A stretch of 64,000 nt of DNA, taken from Komagataeibacter rhaeticus. Its GTDB lineage: Bacteria > Pseudomonadota > Alphaproteobacteria > Acetobacterales > Acetobacteraceae. Location: assembly GCF_003207855.1 (NCBI RefSeq), contig NZ_NKTZ01000009.1:1-64000 (forward strand), read 5' to 3'. The notes under the pieces are model-generated. The model saw only the letters and a list, made by a program, of their open reading frames with translations. It was not told the DNA's origin and ran no database searches. Positions 39,112 to 48,050 of this stretch are shown here, piece after piece (position 1 is the first letter of the stretch; each line of letters opens with the position of its first letter). Made by a program: the position numbers and the translations under genes.

Positions 39112-41889
39112 TCATGCTTCCTGTTTTTTCAGCAGCAGGCGCGCCGCCAGCATGTAGCTGGCGGCAAACAGGCCCAGCATCAGGTACATCAGCCAGAAAC
39201 TGCCGGTGCCCAGCCCCTTGGTAAAGCAGCCCAGGCTGATCAGCTGGTACCACGCCGCAGGAAAGCCCAGCCCCACAAGGCGGCTGGCCCCCGTAAGGGT
39301 GGAGGCCGGATAGAGCAGGCCGGAAAAGTTGACCGCCGGGATCAGGCACAGGATGGACGTGCCGAAGATGGCCGCCACCTGTGAACTGACAAAGGTCGAG
39401 ATCAGCAGGCCCAGCCCCGTGGCCGAAAGTACGAACAGCACACCGCCGATTGTCAGCGCCAGCAGTGACCCCTTGAGCGGCACCCCCAGCACCACCACCG
39501 CCACAAGCACCAGCATGAAATAGCTCAGTGTCGCCAGCGCCACGTAAGGCGCCTGCTTGCCCATGAGGTACTGCCCGACCGAGGCGGGCGAGGCATAAAG
39601 GTTGACGATAGAGCCCACTTCCTTCTCCCGCACCACGCCCAGTGCCGTGAGCATGGTGGGGATCAGGATCAGCGCCAGCATGATCACGCCCGGCGTCATG
39701 GCGTAGATGCTGCGGAATTCCTGATTATAGGAAAAGCGCGGTTCCACCGTGATCGGCAGGGCCGCCTGCCGGGGCAGTTCACGGCCCAGTGTCGTGGCAT
39801 AGCCCGCCAGCACCCCGGTGGCGTAGGCACGCACATTGGCCGCCAGGAACGGGACCGCGCCATCAATGATCACCCCGATTTCCGGCCTGCGCCCGGCTTC
39901 CATGTCGCGCGCGAAGCCTGCGGGAATATCCAGCGCCATCTGGGCATGGCCGTTGCGGATGGCCCGGTCCAGCGCATCCGCGTCCGCCACGGGGGCCAGT
40001 TCATGGAAATAGGCCGAACCCCGGAAACCGTCGATCAGGTCGCGGCTGATCGTGGTGCGGTCATGGTCGAGCACGGTAAAGCCCACGCCCTCCACATCGA
40101 ACGAGATGCTGGAGGCCGCGACAACCAGCAGGATCAGCGGGCCGACCAGCGCGAAGGTCAGCCGCAGCCGGTCGCGCAGCAGTTCGACCGCCTCGCGCCG
40201 GGCAAAGGCCCAGGCACGCGGCAGCCATCCGCCCCCCACCCCGCCAAAACGGGCGGCAAGCCGGGTGACCAGCGCGTGCCAGCGCGTGGGGGCATGCGGT
40301 GGCGCGGGGTGGACCTGCGCATCCGTTGCCGCCTCGGCATCCTGAAGGTAGGCGATGAAGGCGGCCTCCAGCGTGGGGGCGCCGCGCTTCTTCACCAGTT
40401 CGGCCGGCGTGCCCACGGCCAGTACATGCCCACGATGCATGAGCGAGATCCGGTCGCACCGCGCGGCCTCGTTCATGAAATGGGTGGAGACGAAAATCGT
40501 CACATGCCCTTCGCGTGACAGGCGGATGAGATGGCACCAGAACATATCCCGCGCGGCGGGGTCCACGCCCGATGTCGGCTCATCAAGGATCAGGATCTCG
40601 GGGTTATTGATGCACGCCGCCGCCAGCTGCAGGCGCTGGCGTATGCCCAGCGGCAGGGCGACGGGGCTGACATCGGCGCAGTCACGCAGTTCGAACGAAT
40701 CCAGCGACTGCTCGACCATCCGTGCCGCTTTTGCAGCCGGAATGCGATACAGCCGCGCCTGCAGCATGAGATTCTGCCGCACGGTCAGTTCCTCGTACAG
40801 CGAGAACGCCTGCGACATGTACCCGATCCGCATGCGGGTCTTCATGTCGCCCGCCGTGATCTGCTCGCCAAACAGTTCCGCCGTGCCGCTGGTCACATCC
40901 AGCAGGCCGGTCAGCATCTTCATGGTGGTGGACTTGCCGCAGCCGTTGGAGCCAAGGAAGCCGAAGATCTCGCCCCGGCTTATGGTAAAGCTGACGTCAC
41001 TCACCGCCGTGAAGCTGCCGAAGCGGCGGGTCAGGTGCCGCGCCTCGATCGCGGGCGGGCCGCCGGGGTTGGTATAGGGGGGAATGGCAAGGCCACCCTC
41101 CTGCGGGCGGCGGCCTGCGGGCAGGAGCGCGATATACGCCTCTTCCAGCGATTTCGTATGCGTGCGCTCAAGTACATGCTGCGTGCGGTCACTGACCAGC
41201 ACCCGGCCGCTGTCCATGGCCACCAGCCACGAAAAGCGTTCCGCCTCCTCCATATACGCGGTCGAGACGATGACCGTCATGGACGGGCGCTCGGCGCGCA
41301 GCTGGTCCACCAGCGTCCAGAACTGCTGGCGCGACAGCGGGTCAACGCCGGTTGTCGGTTCATCAAGGATCAGCAGGTCCGGATCATGCACCAGCGCACA
41401 GCACAGGCTGACCTTCTGCTTCATGCCACCAGACAGGTGGCCCGCCGCCCGGTCGGGAAAGGGGGCAAGGCCCGTGGCGTCCAGCAGGCGCTGGATGCGG
41501 GCGTCACGCGCGCGGGCATCCATGCCGAACAGGCGGGCAAAGAAGTCGATGTTCTCCCATACCGACAGGGTGGGGTACAGATTGCGCCCCAGCCCCTGCG
41601 GCATGAAGGCGGTGCGCGGCAGGAACCCCTCACGCGCGTGGCGGTCTCCCATATCCGCCCCCAGCACCCGCACCGTGCCCGACTGCAACCTGCGCACGCC
41701 CGCGATCAGCCCCAGCAGGGTGGACTTGCCCACCCCGTCCGGCCCGACAAGGCCGATGGTGGTTCCCGCCGGCAGGTCCAGCGTCACGTCATCCAGCGCC
41801 GTGACCGCGCCGTAGCGGTGCGTGACCCCCGTAATGGCAATGCCCGGCGGCGGGGCCGACCGGGCGTTATGCGGCGCCTGCCCGGTCAT
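39112..41889 (-). CDS. Fused ABC transporter: two ATP-binding domains plus ABC-2 permease (RbbA/YhiH-like)
   Basis: This 925-aa protein has three parts. NBD1 (about residues 12-235) has Walker A G-P-D-G-V-G-K-S-T, signature L-S-G-G-M and Walker B LLILDEPTTGVDP. NBD2 (about 285-510) has Walker A G-S-N-G-C-G-K-S-T, Walker B ILILDEPTSGVDP and a degenerate signature (LPLGIRQRL in place of LSGGQ). The ABC-2 permease (about 560-920) has a large periplasmic loop and GVVREKEVGSIVNLY. The organisation is that of RbbA/YhiH. The 4-nt overlap with the adaptor gene indicates one exporter operon. One ATPase site may be regulatory. Confidence 0.92.
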   Translation of the reverse strand: MTGQAPHNARSAPPPGIAITGVTHRYGAVTALDDVTLDLPAGTTIGLVGPDGVGKSTLLGLIAGVRRLQSGTVRVLGADMGDRHAREGFLPRTAFMPQGLGRNLYPTLSVWENIDFFARLFGMDARARDARIQRLLDATGLAPFPDRAAGHLSGGMKQKVSLCCALVHDPDLLILDEPTTGVDPLSRQQFWTLVDQLRAERPSMTVIVSTAYMEEAERFSWLVAMDSGRVLVSDRTQHVLERTHTKSLEEAYIALLPAGRRPQEGGLAIPPYTNPGGPPAIEARHLTRRFGSFTAVSDVSFTISRGEIFGFLGSNGCGKSTTMKMLTGLLDVTSGTAELFGEQITAGDMKTRMRIGYMSQAFSLYEELTVRQNLMLQARLYRIPAAKAARMVEQSLDSFELRDCADVSPVALPLGIRQRLQLAAACINNPEILILDEPTSGVDPAARDMFWCHLIRLSREGHVTIFVSTHFMNEAARCDRISLMHRGHVLAVGTPAELVKKRGAPTLEAAFIAYLQDAEAATDAQVHPAPPHAPTRWHALVTRLAARFGGVGGGWLPRAWAFARREAVELLRDRLRLTFALVGPLILLVVAASSISFDVEGVGFTVLDHDRTTISRDLIDGFRGSAYFHELAPVADADALDRAIRNGHAQMALDIPAGFARDMEAGRRPEIGVIIDGAVPFLAANVRAYATGVLAGYATTLGRELPRQAALPITVEPRFSYNQEFRSIYAMTPGVIMLALILIPTMLTALGVVREKEVGSIVNLYASPASVGQYLMGKQAPYVALATLSYFMLVLVAVVVLGVPLKGSLLALTIGGVLFVLSATGLGLLISTFVSSQVAAIFGTSILCLIPAVNFSGLLYPASTLTGASRLVGLGFPAAWYQLISLGCFTKGLGTGSFWLMYLMLGLFAASYMLAARLLLKKQEA

Positions 41890-42872
41890 TGCGGGGCATC
41901 GGCCACATCAAGCGCCGCGGGCCAGCGGGCGGCGGGATCGGTGCGGACGTACCCATCACCCGTCATGCCCGCCTTGAGCACGCTGCCGTAACGCCGGGCG
42001 GTGGCGGGATCGATGCGCAGCTTGACGCGATAGACCAGCTTGTCACGCTCGGTCGTGGTCTCGACATATTTGGGGGTGAACTGGGCCTCGGGCGAGACGA
42101 AGGAAATCGTGGCCGGAATCACCTGCTGGTGCAGCGCGTCCAGCGTGATGCGCGCCTGGTCCCCCACATGCAGCTGGCCTGCCTGCAGCGAGGGATAGAA
42201 GATGGTCAGGTACATGTCGGTCGGGTCCAGCAGCGAGGCAACGCGCCCGCCGCCGGGCAGGACGGCCCCCTGTTCCACGATCCGGTATTCGATCCGGCCC
42301 GCGACGGGGGCGCGGATGGTCATGTCGTCCTCGGCGGACCGGGCCTGGGCCACCTGCGCGCGGGCCGCCTGTTCGGCGGCAACCGCCGCATCGACCGCGC
42401 GCGCAGCCGCCTCAGCCCCCGCCGTGGCGGTGTCCAGACCGGTCTGGTGCTGGGACAGTTCCATATCCGATACCAGATGCTGGCGGAACATGGTGCTGGC
42501 ATGCTCAAGGTCAAGCCGGGCCAGATGCAGCGTTGCCTGCCGCGCATCCCGCTCCGCCCCCGCGCGGGCCACATTGGCCTGTGCCGCCAGAAGCTGGGCG
42601 CGGGCGGCGTCCAGGCTGGCCTGCGTGCTGGCATCATCCTCGCGCGCCAGGACCTGGCCTGCGGCAACCACGTCCCCTTCGTGAAATTCCAGTGCCGTGA
42701 TCCGGCCGGGATACTTCACCGCCACATCAATGCGGGCCAGTTCCAGCCGCCCGTTGGCGCGCGCAAGCCCCGGCGGCAGTTCGTCGTGGTGCTGGACCAC
42801 GTACCACCCTGCGCCACACCCCACCGCAACCACGGCCACACCGGCACCGACCGCCACATCACGCCACTTCAT
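41886..42872 (-). CDS. HlyD-family membrane fusion adaptor
   Basis: This 328-aa adaptor has an N-terminal membrane helix (VAVGAGVAVVAVGCGAGWYVV) and a split biotinyl-lipoyl domain (DVAVKYPGRITALEFHEGDVV and, after the hairpin, MTIRAPVAGRIEYRIVEQGAVL). Between the two halves is a long Ala/Gln-rich coiled-coil hairpin. A beta-barrel domain ends the protein. It connects the inner-membrane ABC permeases to the outer membrane factor. ATG 42872 is chosen because GGGAGAAG lies about 12 nt upstream; the longer frame has no similarity. It is the first structural gene after marR. Confidence 0.92.
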   Translation of the reverse strand: MKWRDVAVGAGVAVVAVGCGAGWYVVQHHDELPPGLARANGRLELARIDVAVKYPGRITALEFHEGDVVAAGQVLAREDDASTQASLDAARAQLLAAQANVARAGAERDARQATLHLARLDLEHASTMFRQHLVSDMELSQHQTGLDTATAGAEAAARAVDAAVAAEQAARAQVAQARSAEDDMTIRAPVAGRIEYRIVEQGAVLPGGGRVASLLDPTDMYLTIFYPSLQAGQLHVGDQARITLDALHQQVIPATISFVSPEAQFTPKYVETTTERDKLVYRVKLRIDPATARRYGSVLKAGMTGDGYVRTDPAARWPAALDVADAPQ

Positions 42873-43012
42873 ACCGCATGCTTCTCCCTGCCCGACGCAC
42901 AGGCCGGCACGGGGCCGGAACAATACATCATGCACAGTTACGCCCGCCCCGCGGGCCTCTTCATGATCCCGTCCTATACCAGTGCGGGAGGATACGAACT
43001 GATGCAGGTCAT

Positions 43013-43522
43013 TTACAGCGCCTGCCCGGCACACGGCGTTGCGTCGCCTTCCTCCATCACGGCTTCGGCCCGCCCCAGCACCCCGGCCAGCACCCGCATC
43101 ATGGCCTGAACATGCTCGGGTGGCTGGCCGCGCAGCACGCGGGCCTCCATGGCCGCGCAGGTGGCGTGAAAGGTCTCGCACTTGCGCCGGCCACGCGCGG
43201 TCAGGACCAGGTTCTTGGCACGCCGGTCATCATGGTCGGGATGGCGCTCGACCAGTCCCTCGCCTTCCAGCAGGTCCAGCACGCGCACCAGGGCCGAACT
43301 GTCGGTATTCATGGACTGGGCCAGGGTGCGCTGGCTGATCCCGTCGGGCAGCATCATCAGGTAGGCGAGCGGACGCATCATGGCCATGCTCATCCCCTCC
43401 GCCCGCAGGGCACGGTCCAGCACGAGCCGCCACGTATTGGCCAGCCGCATGGTCAGGAAGGTCATCCTCATATCCTCGAAACCCGCGCCCTTGATATCGG
43501 GCAATGGTGAACGTCCGGTCAT
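43013..43522 (-). CDS. MarR-family transcriptional regulator
   Basis: This 169-aa winged-helix protein has a recognition region GISQRTLAQSMNTDSSALVRVLD and the wing HPDHDDRRAKNLVLTARG, typical of MarR. Helices at both ends form the dimer interface. The start is taken at ATG 43522, with AGGGG about 6-10 nt upstream; ATG 43528 is also in frame. It lies 140 nt upstream of the adaptor gene in the same direction and divergent from the FUSC gene, so it is a candidate local regulator of both. The ligand is unknown. Confidence 0.88.
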   Translation of the reverse strand: MTGRSPLPDIKGAGFEDMRMTFLTMRLANTWRLVLDRALRAEGMSMAMMRPLAYLMMLPDGISQRTLAQSMNTDSSALVRVLDLLEGEGLVERHPDHDDRRAKNLVLTARGRRKCETFHATCAAMEARVLRGQPPEHVQAMMRVLAGVLGRAEAVMEEGDATPCAGQAL

Positions 43523-43659
43523 GCTCATCCCCTGCTGGTACCACCGGGCCGCGCCAGGACCCGCCCCTGCCCGATAGCATGAGAGCGGGCGGCGGATCAT
43601 GACCCCTTTATGCGATGGCTGCCCGGCAGCCGCGCGCTGCCTGGCAATGCCTGTCCCGC

Positions 43660-43700
43660 CAATATAATTGACATGGCATTAATTGTCATACAATACATTG
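43660..43700. promoter_or_regulatory. AT-rich divergent promoter/operator region between marR and the FUSC gene
   Basis: AATTGACAT (43666-43674) and AATTGTCAT (43681-43689) form a near direct repeat 15 nt apart. TGACA and TGTCA at 43669 and 43684 also form an inverted pair. A TTGACA -35-like hexamer and a TACAAT -10-like hexamer lie here on the plus strand with a short 15-nt spacer. The location suits a MarR operator. There is no direct evidence of binding. Confidence 0.45.
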
Positions 43701-43751
43701 CAGGCCCAGCCCCCTTTATCTTCATGCGGCATGCGTTATCAGGAAGCGCCC

Positions 43752-45935
43752 ATGCCGCAGCCGGGAGTCCACACCCAGATGTTGTCCAGCTTCATGCGCC
43801 GTTTCGCCAGCGATACCCAGTGGGCCGCCACGCGCACCACGGCGGCCTTCAGCGCGCGGGCGCTTCTTTCGGTCGGCATTGCGCTGTTCCTGGCCTTTGC
43901 CTTCCAGCTCCAGTCCCCCATGAGTTCGGTCACCACGGTCATGATCGTGGCCAACCCCACCGTGGGCGCACTGGTTTCCAAAAGCGTGTGGCGTGTAATC
44001 GGCACCATTATCGGTGCTACCATCAGCGTGGGGCTGATGGCGGTGTTCGTGCAGTCGCCGGTGCTGTATTTCATGGGGCTGTCGTTCGTGGTGGGGCTGG
44101 CCTGCATGGCTGCCACCTTCCTGCGGCTGTTCCGTGCCTATGCCGCCGTGCTGACGGGGTATACCATCGTCATCATCTCGGCCCCCGCCTTCGGGGACCC
44201 GGACGGCATCTTCCTCAGCGCCATGTCACGGCTTTCCGCCGTGGTGGTGGGCATCGTGACCACGGCCACGGTCTTCATGGTGACCTCACCACGCCGGTCG
44301 GATACGCTGTTCACCCAGATCCATGCCCTGTTCCGTGACACGGTCAGCTATATCCTGGCCTTCCACCAGGGGTATGCGGATGTCGCGGCCCCCGGCGCGG
44401 AGGGACCACCCGCCACCACGTTCCGCGCTCTGCCGTCCGACTTCCATGACAGCCGTGCCGCCATGCTGGCGCGGATCGGCCGCCTGTCGGATGCGGTGGA
44501 ATATGCCGCGACCGACAATTACGACATAAGCGTGCGCCAGCGCGAGATCCGCGCGGGGCTGGCGCGGCTTTCGGGCATCGTGGCGTCCTATCACCCGCAT
44601 ACCATCACGGCGCCGGACACCGCGCAGGACCGCGCGGTGCATGGCGAGATCGTGGCCATGCTGCGCCACCTCATGGACCTGACCGAAGGCCGCACGCTGG
44701 AATCCGCCTGGCCGGAAGGCTGCGCACGCATCCGCCTGACGCGTGACGCCATGATTGCCCGCGCGCGGCAGAGCATTTCCCCCCAGTCGCTGCTATTCCT
44801 TGATGACATACAGGACCTGGTGGGCCAGATCGAAACCGCGCTGCTTGACCTGTCACGCCGCGGCAGCGCGGGGCGCAGGCTGCGGCTGCAACCCTATCTG
44901 GAATGGCCCACGGCCCTGCGCAACGGCGCACGCGGCGCCACGATCACCCTGCTGACCGCCCTGATCTGGTATGTACTGCACTGGACGGCGGGACCGACCA
45001 TGATGCTGTACGTGGTGGCGGCGGCCAGCCTGCTGTCCACCCTGCCCTCCGCCTCACGGGCGGCGGGGCTCATGGCCACGGGCACCGCGCTGGGTGTGCC
45101 GGCGGGGCTTCTGTGCCATATCTACCTGCTGCCGCAGATCGATGGCTATCCGCTGCTATGGCTGTCGCTGTGCATCATGCTGCTGCCGGGGGTATGGTTG
45201 CAGTTCCACCCCAAATTCGGCATTGGCGCGTTTGGCTACGGCGTGTTTGCCACCGTGATGCTGCAGGTGAACAACCCGATCCATTATTATAATGACATCG
45301 GCCTGTTCAACGGATGGATGGCACTGCTTATGGGCTGCATCATGCTGGTGCTGTCGTTCCGGGTCATCCTGCCGCCCAACCACCGGCTGGACGCGGCCCG
45401 GCTTGTCACCTCGCTCACGCGCAGCCTGCGCAGGCTGGCGCTGTCGGGCCGCAGGCAGGGCACGGAATGGCTGGTATGGGAGAACCTGCAGCTACAGAAG
45501 GTGATCCGGCTGGCCATGCGGCTGTCCTTCTTCGCCAGGCCTGCCGTCATACATCAGTATATCGATGCGGCGCTGGCCACCCTGTCACTGGGGCGGCTGG
45601 TCGAGCGCATCCGCAGCATCGCCACCAGCCCGGATATAGACAATGCCCAGCGCACGGCCATTTACGATGCGCTGGACACGTTTGCCGAACTGGCACACAA
45701 CCCGCTGCTGACCGCAGCCGCCCTGATCCGCGCGGCCGGCATGCTGTGCCCGCCCGATGCGATCACGCAGCGCCCCCCGGCCCAGGTCGAGGCCATGGCC
45801 TGTCTGGAACAGGCCGGGCGGATCATCCGCGACATTCCCGGCTTCCTGGACCAGCGCGGGCCGCTGCAATGGGCGGAGGACTATCCCGCCGCCCACCGGC
45901 CGCCGCTGGCCGCCGTCAGGTCGGAAGCTGGCTGA
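43752..45935 (+). CDS. FUSC-family (fusaric acid resistance/AaeB-like) inner membrane transporter
   Basis: This 727-aa protein has two membrane blocks of about five to six helices (about residues 25-175 and 375-530), separated by a cytoplasmic helical region and followed by a soluble C-terminal domain. That is the FUSC/AaeB arrangement for export of aromatic acids such as fusaric or hydroxybenzoic acid. AGGAAG lies 5 nt before ATG 43752. It is divergent from marR and shares its regulatory region. Its 3' end overlaps the convergent gene at 45916 by 20 nt. No dedicated adaptor or outer membrane gene follows on this strand. Confidence 0.85.
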   Translation: MPQPGVHTQMLSSFMRRFASDTQWAATRTTAAFSARALLSVGIALFLAFAFQLQSPMSSVTTVMIVANPTVGALVSKSVWRVIGTIIGATISVGLMAVFVQSPVLYFMGLSFVVGLACMAATFLRLFRAYAAVLTGYTIVIISAPAFGDPDGIFLSAMSRLSAVVVGIVTTATVFMVTSPRRSDTLFTQIHALFRDTVSYILAFHQGYADVAAPGAEGPPATTFRALPSDFHDSRAAMLARIGRLSDAVEYAATDNYDISVRQREIRAGLARLSGIVASYHPHTITAPDTAQDRAVHGEIVAMLRHLMDLTEGRTLESAWPEGCARIRLTRDAMIARARQSISPQSLLFLDDIQDLVGQIETALLDLSRRGSAGRRLRLQPYLEWPTALRNGARGATITLLTALIWYVLHWTAGPTMMLYVVAAASLLSTLPSASRAAGLMATGTALGVPAGLLCHIYLLPQIDGYPLLWLSLCIMLLPGVWLQFHPKFGIGAFGYGVFATVMLQVNNPIHYYNDIGLFNGWMALLMGCIMLVLSFRVILPPNHRLDAARLVTSLTRSLRRLALSGRRQGTEWLVWENLQLQKVIRLAMRLSFFARPAVIHQYIDAALATLSLGRLVERIRSIATSPDIDNAQRTAIYDALDTFAELAHNPLLTAAALIRAAGMLCPPDAITQRPPAQVEAMACLEQAGRIIRDIPGFLDQRGPLQWAEDYPAAHRPPLAAVRSEAG

Positions 45936-46518
45936 GTACCGAGAACGACACCGCATCCATCACGGTGGTGTCCACCTCATCGCCCGGCTTGAGGGTCTTG
46001 AGGAATTCCTGCATTGCCTTCTGGCGGACCAGCACGACGCGGGTGATGTCATCGGGATCGACAAAGACCACCTGGTTGCGGGTGGTATCGACGCCCGTCA
46101 CCTTCACACGCTCACGCTTGAAGGAAACCATCATGCCATGCGGGTGCGGGCCGGTGCGGGTGCCGGCGGCATTCTCGGTCGATTCGGGCAGGGGGGAACC
46201 CGGCGGCGCGATGGCGGCATCAATGGTGCGGACGATGCGCAGGCCAATCTTGTCACCGGGGTGCAGGACCGGCAGCTTGGCGCGCAGGTCGGGGTCGACG
46301 CGCACGGTATCCAGATTGCCCGCCTTGTCACGCAGCAGGATCATGCCCGCGTCGTGGTCCACGCTTTCCACAATGGCGGTGGCCGTCTGGTTGCCCACGA
46401 TCACCGGGGCCTGCGCCAGGGCGGGCCGGGACGGCGCGGACAGTGCGGCAACACCTCCCGCCACGACGGCAGCCAGGGCCACCGCCGCGCGGCGGGGTGC
46501 AAACAGCTTTACGTTCAT
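45916..46518 (-). CDS. Exported protein of unknown function
   Basis: This 200-aa protein has a signal peptide (MNVKLFAPRR, hydrophobic VALAAVVAGGVAAL, then a probable A-L-A cleavage near residue 35). The mature part is predicted to be beta-rich: TATAIVESVDHDAGMILLRD, a Pro/His-containing loop and VKVTGVDTTRNQVVFVDPDD, which look like two small repeated beta modules of about 50 residues. I cannot assign a family. AT-rich sequence before the start holds a plausible -10 (TATTAT on the minus strand). It is convergent with, and overlaps, the FUSC gene. Confidence 0.7.
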   Translation of the reverse strand: MNVKLFAPRRAAVALAAVVAGGVAALSAPSRPALAQAPVIVGNQTATAIVESVDHDAGMILLRDKAGNLDTVRVDPDLRAKLPVLHPGDKIGLRIVRTIDAAIAPPGSPLPESTENAAGTRTGPHPHGMMVSFKRERVKVTGVDTTRNQVVFVDPDDITRVVLVRQKAMQEFLKTLKPGDEVDTTVMDAVSFSVLSQLPT

Positions 46519-46653
46519 GTTTATTATTCTTCCCTATAATACTTAACAGATGCAAAACGCGGCTGGCGGGCCTGCGCCCGGTCCAGATTCCCTATCCCAT
46601 AACGCATGCGAAGGGTCATGTATCCAAACATGTAAGCGTATGTGTCACGGCCG

Positions 46654-47271
46654 TCAGGCATAATCCGGCACACCGGGCATGACGACAAAACCCGGCAGGC
46701 GCCGCAGCCCGCGCGCCCAGCGCCGCAGGGCGGGACAGGTGTCACGCTCCACCCCCAGATCGGCCGAAAGCGCGAACACCACGAACAGCACCACATCGGC
46801 AATGCTGGGCGCGGGCGCTGCGAACCATGCCTCCCCCGCCAGGGCGCGGGCGGCCATGTGGTCTTCCATCCGGCGCAGGAGGGCTTCAAGCGGGACCGTA
46901 CCGGGCAGGACCGGCAGCGTGGTGCCAAAGGCGGCCGTACGCAGCGTGGCCAGCGTATCAAGCGCGGTCGCGCCAAAATCCAGCCAGTCCATGACCACCC
47001 ATCCCTGCACGGGATCAAGCCATGTGGGGGCCACGCCGGGCTGGCGGGCGGCAAACAGCAGGATCGTGCACGGGCGCGACAGCCGCGTCCTGCCCGCCTG
47101 CAGCACGGGCGGGCAGAGGCCGGATTCCAGCCCCGCGGGGCGCTGCCCGGGCGCCAGGTCCATGTCCACCGCGCGCGTGGCAAAGGGCAGCCCCATAAGC
47201 GACAGGCCAAGACGGACGGCATAACAGCGCACATCCGGCGTCCAGTCATGCAGGACCAGTGCGTCGCTCAT
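46654..47271 (-). CDS. Glutathione S-transferase-like protein
   Basis: This 205-aa protein has the GST plan: an N-terminal thioredoxin-like domain (LVLHDWTPDVRCYAVRLGLSLMGLPF; the PxxxC-Y region corresponds to the usual active site) and a helical C-terminal domain (about residues 90-200, with PSIADVVLFVVFALSADLG). The region where most GSTs have a P-x-L-x-D-x-x-x-L-x-E-S motif reads CPPVLQAGRTRLSRPCTILLF, so glutathione binding may be altered. Its start overlaps the Rieske gene by 4 nt, indicating a two-gene operon. The role in that pair is unknown. Confidence 0.72.
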   Translation of the reverse strand: MSDALVLHDWTPDVRCYAVRLGLSLMGLPFATRAVDMDLAPGQRPAGLESGLCPPVLQAGRTRLSRPCTILLFAARQPGVAPTWLDPVQGWVVMDWLDFGATALDTLATLRTAAFGTTLPVLPGTVPLEALLRRMEDHMAARALAGEAWFAAPAPSIADVVLFVVFALSADLGVERDTCPALRRWARGLRRLPGFVVMPGVPDYA

Positions 47272-47921
47272 GCCAGTTCCCCCATGATCCGGGTGGTGTC
47301 ACCCCCGCCTTCCACCCCGTCGCGCAGCCGCTCCGCCCAGCGTGACAGCACCAGCGGGGACGGGGCCTGCGCATCCCGCGCCCGCACCACATGCAGCATG
47401 GCCTGCCCCGCCACCGGCGCATGCACCGCAAGCCCGACCGGGCCGCGCCATGTCATGGCCACATCCGCATGCATGCCCAGCGCATGGCGCAGCAGCCCGG
47501 CCCCGGCGGACACATGCACGCTGCGCACCGGCTGCACTACCGGCCATGGTACCGGCATGGTGGCGGGAAAAGCCCCCGCACCCTCCATGCCAACCCAGGC
47601 AAGGCCCGCATGTTCACGCACCATATGGGTACGCACCTGGATGGCGGCGGGCACGCGCACGTTGGGGTGGGCCGGGATCAGCCTGCACCGCGCCGTGCCG
47701 CCAAACTGCCAGCCATGATACAGGCAGCCCAGCGCGCCCTCGCGCACGAAGCCAAAACTCAGCCGCATGCCGCGATGGGGGCAGCGGTCCTCCCACGCAT
47801 GCAGGGTGGCGCTGTCCGTGTCCTCACGCCACAGCACGACCTCGTGCCCGTCAATCCGCACACCCGCGACCTCCCCACGGTGCAGGTCGGACAGGACACT
47901 GACCGGATGCCATCTTTCCAT
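47268..47921 (-). CDS. Stand-alone Rieske [2Fe-2S] domain protein, oxygenase-type
   Basis: In this 217-aa protein residues 1-110 form a Rieske domain, with C47-P-H49 and C66-x2-H69 (CPHRG and CLYHGW, 16 residues between the motifs) as cluster ligands. The start, MERWHPVSVLSDL, is that of Rieske oxygenase alpha subunits. The remaining 100 residues are too short for the catalytic helix-grip domain, and no D/E-x2-H-x4-H iron motif is present. A divergent gene 130 nt away encodes the complementary half. I infer that it may transfer electrons in trans to that protein. It is coupled to the GST-like gene. Confidence 0.85.
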   Translation of the reverse strand: MERWHPVSVLSDLHRGEVAGVRIDGHEVVLWREDTDSATLHAWEDRCPHRGMRLSFGFVREGALGCLYHGWQFGGTARCRLIPAHPNVRVPAAIQVRTHMVREHAGLAWVGMEGAGAFPATMPVPWPVVQPVRSVHVSAGAGLLRHALGMHADVAMTWRGPVGLAVHAPVAGQAMLHVVRARDAQAPSPLVLSRWAERLRDGVEGGGDTTRIMGELA

Positions 47922-48050
47922 CTGTTGCGCCTTTTCCCCTTCATCCGGCCCGGATCATTGCATACCGCCCCGTGGGTGGCGCACAATGGTCCGTATTCTT
48001 TCACGCAATACCATGACGCGCCATGGCATACCGCAGGCAGGAACCGGGCA

